From Lujinxingiaceae bacterium (GTDB taxonomy: Bacteria; Myxococcota_A; Bradymonadia; Bradymonadales; Bradymonadaceae), in NCBI GenBank assembly GCA_013697635.1, contig JACCWM010000058.1, positions 80,617 to 144,616 on the forward strand: a DNA stretch of 64,000 bases, in the 5' to 3' direction. This document shows, piece by piece, positions 54,191 to 64,000 of this stretch. Each line of letters opens with the position of its first letter. The first letter of the stretch is position 1. The notes beneath the pieces are model-generated. The model was not told the DNA's origin, made no database searches, and worked only from the letters and a program-made list of their open reading frames with translations. A program made the translations under genes and the position numbers.

Positions 54191-57100
54191 TCAGCCAGCG
54201 CAGACAGCGGGCATGCGCTCGCGCAGGCTGCGGATGGATTGGCCGGCACGCTGGGCGTTGTAGATGCGAAGCAGGGCCTGCCAAGATTCGCAGTGGAAGC
54301 GGTCGATCTCGACGGCGCGCTCGAAGGCGCGCTGGGCCAGGGCCTGCTCGGGTTTGCGCTTGGCGAGCTGGTAGAGGCCAAAGGTGTGGAGCCAGTCGGG
54401 CTCGTCGTTGCCGGCGAGCTCCTGGCCGAGCTCGATGTGGCGAAGCACGTTGGGGTGGGTCCAGCCGTGGCCGATTTGCCAGGCGCGGGCGAGCTCGGCG
54501 TGGACCTGGGCCAGACGGCGTGGCGAGGCGATCTGGGCCTCGAAGTGTTGCAGGGCGCGGGTGAGGTTGGTGTTGGCGTCGGCGAAGCGATCCTGGCGGC
54601 GGCGTAGCTGGCCAAGGGCCATCCAGGAGTCGGCGCCGTAGGTGGGGTGGGAGAGGGCGTCGCGCAGCAGGGCGTCAGCGCGATCGATGTGGCCAAGGCG
54701 CGCCAGCGCGGTGCCCAAAAAGGCAACAGCCTCGCCGGTATTGGCGGGGCTCTCGTGGGCACGCTGAAAATAGCCCAGGGCCTTGGTGTATTCGCGCCGG
54801 GCAAAGGCAATGCGGCCCTCGACGAGCATCCACTCGGCGCTCTCGTGGGCGGGCTCGCCCAGCCAGCGGTTGACCTCCTCGCTGGCACGGTCGAGCTGGC
54901 CGCGCCCGATCTGGGTGCGGGCCAAGGTCAGGCTGAGCCGGGCGTTGAGCGGGTGTTGCAGGCGCAAATCCTGGAGCATGGTGTTGGCGAGATCGTAATT
55001 GCCTTCGAGCATATGCAAGTGGGCGATCGCAATCATGCCGGGCAGATACTCGGGATTGGCGCGTCGAGCGCGCTCACAGCTCGCCTTGGCGGCCACGGCG
55101 TCGCGAAGGGCGATGTCGGCCTGGCAGCGATCGTGGAGCAGGATTGTGTCGTTGGGCCGCGTTATCAGTGCTTGCTCAAAGCTCTTGCGCGCGGCCTGGA
55201 CGAGTTGGGTGTGGCGTGAGCGGCTGGGACCAAGCGTGGCCTCGTGCATGTGAATCAGGCCGTTGGCGCGGTGCACGGCGGCATCACCGGGGTGCTCGAC
55301 GCCAAGCTTCTTGATGGCAGCGAGCGCCGCCGAGGTCTTGGTGTCGTCGCTTCGGGCGCCGGCATACAAGGCGAAGGCCGAGGCTGCCGGCGGGTTAGGC
55401 TTGGCCTTGGCGGCGGCTTGAAACGACTCAATGGCCTTGCCTGGGTCACCGAGTTGGAGTTGAGCCAGGCCGCGAAGCCAGTGGATCTGGCCGCTGTCCT
55501 CGGCTCCTTCGAGCACTTGAAGGGCCTGGCTGGCCATGCCGCTGAGCAAAAACAGCTCGCAGCGCGTAATCGCAAAGTAGGGCGACGGCGGGCGCGTGGG
55601 CGAGACCTGGGCCAAGACCTTTCGGGCATCGTCAAAGCGAGCGCTCTCCTGAAACAGAGCGATCAATGGGGGATAGACGTTGCTGTGCTGGGGGGCGGCG
55701 GCCACGGCCTTTCGGTAGTTCGCCTCGGCTTGGACGGCGTCGCCGCCCTGGGCAAAGAAGTGGCCAATGGCGTTGAAGGCGCGGCCCATCTCGAGCGGCG
55801 CGGCGTTTGGGGCAAGCGAGGTGACGACGCTTCGAAGGGTGGCCTGGGCCTGTGCGTGCTCCTCTGGCCTGGCACCGAGGGACTTGGCAAGCGCGAGATG
55901 GGCGCCGACGTGCTCGGCGCTGTGCTCCTGAATGATCGCGCGAAGCGAGGTGGGCGCGCTGCCGTCACCGAGTTGGTGCTGCAAGCGGGCAAGCGCGTAG
56001 CGCTCGCGAAGCGTCGGGGCGGATAGCGTGGCCAGTGTAGCGGCCAGCTCGCGCGAGAGCTCAAGCTTGTCTTGTAGCAAAAGCACCTCGGCTACGGCCT
56101 CTCGCACCACGGGGTCGCCTGGATGAAACTTGCGGGCTTTGAGCGCGAGTTCGAGGGCCCGGTCGCGCTTGTCGCTGGCCAGCGCTTCGTAGATTCCGGC
56201 CGCCGCGGTGTGCGGGTGGTAGGCCGGGGCACGCGCGATCAGATGGGCGGCAGCGCGCGAGCCCGGGTGCTCGAAGCGTTGCTCGACCAGGGCGGCCACA
56301 AGAGCATGGTCTGCACGGGCCATCTCGCGCCAGCGCGGCACGCTCAGGCCGGGCAAAGGCATTTTGGTGAAGAGCAGCTCGTCGATCGTCGAGCCCAGAT
56401 AGGAGCTGGGCCGGCTCGTCGCGTCCAGGTGTACCAGGGCCTGCACATAACCTGGATAAAGGTCGAGCGCCTGAGCGCTGTTGGCCTCGCCCATCAAATC
56501 GCGCAGACGATTGATCTCGCTGCTGCTGAAGAAGCCGGCCGTCACAAAAACGATGGCGAGCATGCCTGCCAGAGCGATGGCCAGGATGCGCACCAGGCCA
56601 AGGCCTGAGCCACCGAGTTGAATCGAGGTCAGCCGCGCCAGGCTGCGCGTGCCGCGCCCCTCAGAAACGGACGCCCAGGCGTTGGCGTCGTCGCGTTGCT
56701 CGCCGCGTTGGCCTGGCGCGGGCGGCAGCGGGCGGGCATGTCCCGGTCGTGGCTTGCCGCGAAAATCGTGTTCGGGATCGATATCGAGATCGAGGCTTTG
56801 ATCGAGGCCCACCCCGGAGATGTCGCTTTGCCAGCGTTGCAACTCCTGGGCGGAGTCGGGCGCGGCCACGTGCTTGATGCGTGGGTCGGTGCCCTGGTGC
56901 GAGATCGAGGTGCGGCTCTGGCCCTGGGGCTTGCGTCGCCCGGTGGGCAACTCGTCCTCGTTGGCAAAGGCGGCCTTGCCTTCGAGCCGCTCGACGACCT
57001 CGGCTTTGAGCGGATCGGTCGCTTCGCCGGCGTCCTCGCGAAGTGGCGATTGGCTAAGCTCGTCCGCCTCGTAGGTATCGGCGCCTGGGTCATCGAGGAA

Positions 57101-57712
57101 ATCGATTGAGCCGATGTGCGTGTGCTCCTCGGGGCCGAGATCGTCGCGATCGAAGCCGCCCGAGGCGCGAATCGAGGCGTTGGCAAGCGGGCTGACGCCG
57201 ACCATCGTCTCGTCTTGGGGACCGGCGAGGTCGTCGTCGTTGTCGGCCGGTCGCTGCAGGCCTGCACGAACCTGGGTGTCTTCATCGGGGCTAGCCGCCC
57301 CGGACGCGGGCACGGGTTTGATCTTCTCGGCCCAAAAGGCGACGCGGTCTGCGGCGATGCCGCGGGCGCGGGCGCGCTCGAGGCTCTCGAGAGCGCGCGC
57401 GGGCTGGTCGAGTCCGTTGTAGGCGCGGGCGAGCAGCAGCAAGGCTGCGCCGTCGCCGGTGTCGTCGTTGGCCTGCTGATCCATCAGGGCGCGGGCGCGC
57501 TCATGCTCCTGGATGTAGATGCAGCGCTCAGCGAGCGCGCGGCGCAATAACCCGCAGGGGTAGCGCTCGATGGCGCGCTCGAGCAACGCGCTTGCGCGCT
57601 GGCGCTCGTCGCGCTCTTCGAGCGCGTAGACGGCCTTGAGTACGTCGTTCTCCGTGGCCGGTAGATTGGCCAGCAGATTCTCGTACTCGGCGTTAGGGTC
57701 GGTGGGCTGCAT
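54191..57712 (-). CDS. Large membrane-spanning TPR protein
   Basis: 1173 residues. An N-terminal TPR-like cytoplasmic part (1-130) includes RALAERCIYIQEHERARALM. A disordered acidic region (135-350) has three acid-rich Thr sites: DEDTQV (T146), DETMVG (T169) and EEHTHIG (T198). One transmembrane helix (LVRILAIALAGMLAIVFVTA, about 373-392) follows, and then about 750 residues of TPR repeats on the outside, e.g. LGDPGKAIESFQAAAKAKPN and RREYTKALGYFQRAHESPAN. It is a scaffold; the Thr-rich acidic region could be a target of Hanks-type kinases. Monocistronic, converging on purF. Confidence 0.85.
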   Translation of the reverse strand: MQPTDPNAEYENLLANLPATENDVLKAVYALEERDERQRASALLERAIERYPCGLLRRALAERCIYIQEHERARALMDQQANDDTGDGAALLLLARAYNGLDQPARALESLERARARGIAADRVAFWAEKIKPVPASGAASPDEDTQVRAGLQRPADNDDDLAGPQDETMVGVSPLANASIRASGGFDRDDLGPEEHTHIGSIDFLDDPGADTYEADELSQSPLREDAGEATDPLKAEVVERLEGKAAFANEDELPTGRRKPQGQSRTSISHQGTDPRIKHVAAPDSAQELQRWQSDISGVGLDQSLDLDIDPEHDFRGKPRPGHARPLPPAPGQRGEQRDDANAWASVSEGRGTRSLARLTSIQLGGSGLGLVRILAIALAGMLAIVFVTAGFFSSSEINRLRDLMGEANSAQALDLYPGYVQALVHLDATSRPSSYLGSTIDELLFTKMPLPGLSVPRWREMARADHALVAALVEQRFEHPGSRAAAHLIARAPAYHPHTAAAGIYEALASDKRDRALELALKARKFHPGDPVVREAVAEVLLLQDKLELSRELAATLATLSAPTLRERYALARLQHQLGDGSAPTSLRAIIQEHSAEHVGAHLALAKSLGARPEEHAQAQATLRSVVTSLAPNAAPLEMGRAFNAIGHFFAQGGDAVQAEANYRKAVAAAPQHSNVYPPLIALFQESARFDDARKVLAQVSPTRPPSPYFAITRCELFLLSGMASQALQVLEGAEDSGQIHWLRGLAQLQLGDPGKAIESFQAAAKAKPNPPAASAFALYAGARSDDTKTSAALAAIKKLGVEHPGDAAVHRANGLIHMHEATLGPSRSRHTQLVQAARKSFEQALITRPNDTILLHDRCQADIALRDAVAAKASCERARRANPEYLPGMIAIAHLHMLEGNYDLANTMLQDLRLQHPLNARLSLTLARTQIGRGQLDRASEEVNRWLGEPAHESAEWMLVEGRIAFARREYTKALGYFQRAHESPANTGEAVAFLGTALARLGHIDRADALLRDALSHPTYGADSWMALGQLRRRQDRFADANTNLTRALQHFEAQIASPRRLAQVHAELARAWQIGHGWTHPNVLRHIELGQELAGNDEPDWLHTFGLYQLAKRKPEQALAQRAFERAVEIDRFHCESWQALLRIYNAQRAGQSIRSLRERMPAVCAG

Positions 57713-57875
57713 AAGTCGGGGGGCAGCTCGGTGGCGAGGCGAAGGGATACGAAAGCACCATACCCCAAATGCATCGTGTGCACCGGGGCGACTGAACGCC
57801 AGGAAGATAGCACAGCGAAAACGGCGAATGCAAAGGTCATCGGGCGGCTGATCGGCCCACAGCGAACCCGATTTT

Positions 57876-57903
57876 TTGACGAACGGGCGAAGTCACGTAG
57901 GCT
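57876..57903 (+). promoter_or_regulatory. Possible promoter of the 57961 lipoprotein gene
   Basis: TTGACG and TAGGCT are separated by 16 bases and lie about 58 bases before the ATG. The -10 match is weak (3 of 6). The rest of the 248-base gap upstream shows nothing else. Confidence 0.3.
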
Positions 57904-57960
57904 CCAGGGGCAGGCGGCAAGAGGTCGCCACGCTAGGAACGAATTCCAAGGAGGATGATA

Positions 57961-61813
<3,853 letters not shown>

Positions 61814-61844
61814 AAAGCACCACGCGCTTCAAAAGGATGATGTC

Positions 61845-62741
61845 ATGAGATCGCTGGTCGCACTGGTATTGTTGTTGTTCGGGGTCGCGCTTGCTTTGCC
61901 CGTTTCGGCCCAGCAGGCCCCGGCAAAGGGCGTCTTGTTGTTGATGACCGAGGAGGTCGAAGGGCAGGGTGGAGCCAAGCCCGCGGTCAATTTCTGGTGG
62001 AGCACGCCCAACGCGCCCTCATGGACGGCGTCCGACAAGGTCGTGATCGAAGCGCTCAAGAGCCAGGGCATGGAGGCGGTCGTCGTTCGCGACGCGAACA
62101 TCAGCCGCATCTACCGCACGGCGAATATCTCGCTGGCCAACGCCGCGACCCTGGGCGGCCTGCTCGGCGCAGAGCGTGTGATTGTAGGCCAGATCCGCTA
62201 CCGCACGCTCGCTGCCGTCGAGCCCTTGAACCTGGTGGGCGTCGAGGCCTATGCGGCGGTGCATCTGGTGGCCGCCGGCGCGGCGGATGCCGATTCGCTC
62301 AAGCGCTTTACCGTCGAGCGCCAGAGCTTTGGCGCGGACGCCACCAGCGCCCTCGAGGACGTGCGTGGGCAGACCGCACAGGCACTGGGGCTGTTGATGG
62401 GCAAGACGCTGATCAAAGGAGCAGGGCCGGTCGGAGTGACCTCCAAGGAGCGTCTGATCGGGCTGCGCAACGTGGAGAGCGCCCAGGTGCTCGATGCGAT
62501 TAAGAAGTTTTTGGTCGAGATCGAGGTCGTCGAGGCCGTGCGTGAGCGCTGGGCGAGCGAGGGGATCATCGCCCTGGAGATCAATCCCGGCGCACTGGAC
62601 GGCGAGGACCGCATCGAGTACGTGTTGCGAGTGCTTGAGAACCATTCCTTCGATGGCTTTCGTGTCGTGCGTAACTCCGGTCAGCGCTCCGCGAATCTGG
62701 CTGAGTTTTTCATCGAAAGAGTTCAAGCCGAGGGCTTTTAA
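61845..62741 (+). CDS. Secreted protein of unknown function
   Basis: 298 residues. A cleavable signal (ALVLLLFGVALALPVSAQQ) precedes an alpha/beta domain: GVLLLMTEEVEGQGGAKPAV, VIEALKSQGMEAVVVRD and GGLLGAERVIVGQIRYR, recalling the periplasmic CsgG/FlgT-like domains that report on a second, ligand-like site. A second, more helical half ends VERWASEG-type and HSFDGFRVVRNSGQR sequence. No cysteines. It lies between guaA (31-base gap) and the permease gene (40-base gap), and may be transcribed with them. Function unknown. Confidence 0.68.
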   Translation: MRSLVALVLLLFGVALALPVSAQQAPAKGVLLLMTEEVEGQGGAKPAVNFWWSTPNAPSWTASDKVVIEALKSQGMEAVVVRDANISRIYRTANISLANAATLGGLLGAERVIVGQIRYRTLAAVEPLNLVGVEAYAAVHLVAAGAADADSLKRFTVERQSFGADATSALEDVRGQTAQALGLLMGKTLIKGAGPVGVTSKERLIGLRNVESAQVLDAIKKFLVEIEVVEAVRERWASEGIIALEINPGALDGEDRIEYVLRVLENHSFDGFRVVRNSGQRSANLAEFFIERVQAEGF

Positions 62742-62781
62742 GGCAAGTAGTCCCACGCAAACGAAGTAGAGGCAGACGGCA

Positions 62782-64000
62782 ATGGCAGTGACTCCCGAAG
62801 AGTTGGAAGGCCCAGATCACACCCAAATGAGTCCAGGAGATCAGTGGGAGCGCTACGGGCGCTATCCCTACCTGTTGTCCAAGCTGCTCTTCTTTGGCTT
62901 GCTCGTCTTTGGTTTGATCTGGTTCATCGGCAGCGTCTCGGGCGTGGCCTTCCCGCTGTTCTTGAGCCTGCTGCTGGCCTACTTGCTCGATCCCACGATC
63001 GATTCCTTGGAGAGGCGCGGCATTGGGCGCACCTTGTCGATCGGGCTGTTCTTGTCCATCGGCATCGTGATGGTGGCGACCTTTTCGATATTTCTGTATC
63101 CGACGCTGGCCACCCAGATCGGCAAGGTTATCGAGCGCTTACCCCGGCTCTTGGAGGCCTTGCAGTTTCAGGCGCTGCCCTGGTTCGAGCGCACCTTCAA
63201 TTACAACGTGCCGCCGACCTTGGCTGAGGTGATCGAGCGCTATGGCGAATCGATTCGCCAGTCGTTTCCGGCCGTCGCTCAGCAGGTTGGCCAGTGGATG
63301 ACCAATTTGATCACGCACACTGGTGCGGTGGTCGTGAGCATCCTCAACCTGATTATGATCCCGATCTTCACCTTTTATTTTCTGCGCGACTTCGACAAGG
63401 GGCGTCTCTCGCTTGTGCGCTACATGCCGCCCAAGCGTCGCGAATTCATGTTGAGCCGGCTTCGCTTGATGGACGTTGCAGTGGGCCAGTGGTTTCGTGG
63501 CCAGTTGCACGTCTCGGGTATTCTGGCCGTGCTCTACGCCATTGGCCTGGCGATAGTCTTTGGGCTATCCGGGCTCGACATCCAATCGGGCGTCGTGATC
63601 GGTCTGCTGACGGGCTTTCTCAACGTCATTCCCTACTTTGGCTTCGCCGTCGGCTCAATTTTGGCCGTTTTGGTGGTCTTGATCGACTGGGGTGGCTGGT
63701 GGCCGGTGCTCGGCGTTGTTGCCACCTACACGGTCATTCAACTCTTTGAGAGCTATTTGATCACGCCCAAGATCGTGGGTGACAAGGTCGGGCTCAAGCC
63801 GGTGACGGTGATCATCGTCTTGCTGGTGGGTGGACACGTCGGCGGGCTGCTCGGAGTGTTGCTGGCAATCCCGATTGCCGGCGCCTTCAAGGTGGTCTTG
63901 CCCGACATCGTCGCCTGGTACGAGCGCAGCTCGACTTATACGGGCGTTCCTGCTCGCCCGGCCTCGCTGGCCGTGGTTTCGATGGGCGAGGATTCAACGC
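62782..64000 (+). CDS. AI-2E transporter family permease, 3' truncated by the window edge
   Basis: 406 codons are visible without a stop, so the gene continues beyond 64000. After a hydrophilic start (MAVTPEELEGPDHTQ), transmembrane helices follow in the family order: SGVAFPLFLSLLLAYLLDPT, IGLFLSIGIVMVATFSIFLY, VVVSILNLIMIPIFTFYFLR and then the hallmark re-entrant region GFLNVIPYFGFAVGSILAVL and ITPKIVGDKVGLKPV. The family (PerM/YdiK/TqsA) includes quorum-signal exporters and Na+/H+ antiporters; the substrate is unknown. The tail after VLPDIVAWYERSSTY appears cytoplasmic. Confidence 0.92.
   Translation, partial: MAVTPEELEGPDHTQMSPGDQWERYGRYPYLLSKLLFFGLLVFGLIWFIGSVSGVAFPLFLSLLLAYLLDPTIDSLERRGIGRTLSIGLFLSIGIVMVATFSIFLYPTLATQIGKVIERLPRLLEALQFQALPWFERTFNYNVPPTLAEVIERYGESIRQSFPAVAQQVGQWMTNLITHTGAVVVSILNLIMIPIFTFYFLRDFDKGRLSLVRYMPPKRREFMLSRLRLMDVAVGQWFRGQLHVSGILAVLYAIGLAIVFGLSGLDIQSGVVIGLLTGFLNVIPYFGFAVGSILAVLVVLIDWGGWWPVLGVVATYTVIQLFESYLITPKIVGDKVGLKPVTVIIVLLVGGHVGGLLGVLLAIPIAGAFKVVLPDIVAWYERSSTYTGVPARPASLAVVSMGEDST

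Noticed and set aside
52813..54888. 691-codon open frame antisense to purF and running into the TPR gene
   Set aside because: It is an artefact of codon bias opposite two identified genes.

Overview
The window looks like chromosomal DNA of a high-GC, Gram-negative bacterium from the deltaproteobacterial/Myxococcota-like lineages, possibly Bradymonadales. That placement is an inference. It rests on the C-terminal tail of a Hanks-type Ser/Thr kinase, several lipoproteins with Asn/Gly/Asp-rich linkers after the lipobox, very Cys-rich secreted proteins, a BamB-type outer-membrane assembly lipoprotein and a large TPR membrane protein. No rRNA, tRNA, CRISPR array, phage or insertion sequence was seen.

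Layout. 1-6.4 kb: kinase tail, quinone-oxidoreductase-like enzyme, DHH-CBS phosphoesterase, a 47-residue membrane peptide, then a leftward operon of an unknown protein, an MFS carrier and a deoxynucleoside kinase. 6.4-12.3 kb: lon with a strong terminator, a modular Cys-rich lipoprotein, and a decayed NhaP2/CvrA-type antiporter. 12.3-19.4 kb, leftward: greA, carB with a strong terminator, a beta-lactamase-fold hydrolase and an alanine/glycine:cation symporter with a large insertion. 19.8-31.2 kb: a Tat-exported intradiol-dioxygenase-like lipoprotein, small envelope proteins, a YfgM-like/BamB-like pair, trmB, a metallo-beta-lactamase-fold hydrolase, a translationally coupled trio (Lgt-like enzyme, sensor kinase, DUF72), an unknown protein and an SDR. 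31.2-38.8 kb: rhodanese-MoeB fusion, HEAT-repeat protein and NUDIX leftward; maf, yggS, proC and divIVA rightward. 38.9-48 kb, leftward: two paralogous arrays of knottin-like repeats, a SEC-C protein, a TPR membrane protein, glyA and a membrane-bound Fe-S oxidoreductase. 48.4-64 kb: a lid-less Hsp70, a lipoprotein, TatD, TcdA-like, purF, a 1173-residue TPR protein, guaB-guaA, a secreted unknown and an AI-2E-family permease that runs off the end.

Functional themes. Nucleotide and one-carbon metabolism is well represented (carB, purF, guaB, guaA, glyA, the deoxynucleoside kinase, Maf, NUDIX), together with proteostasis (Lon, Hsp70) and envelope biogenesis.

The most unusual content is the pair of lipoproteins at 38.9-42.9 kb. 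Each carries 17 six-cysteine repeats with the spacing of inhibitor-cystine-knot peptides (C-x6-C-x5-CC-x3/4-C-x(n)-C). The repeats match one to one between the two genes, and the genes share a promoter design. A third protein (9.1-11.2 kb) ends in four such repeats. Also worth a look are the Hsp70 with an acidic insert and no lid, the symporter with a roughly 125-residue insertion, and the Lgt-like/sensor-kinase operon.
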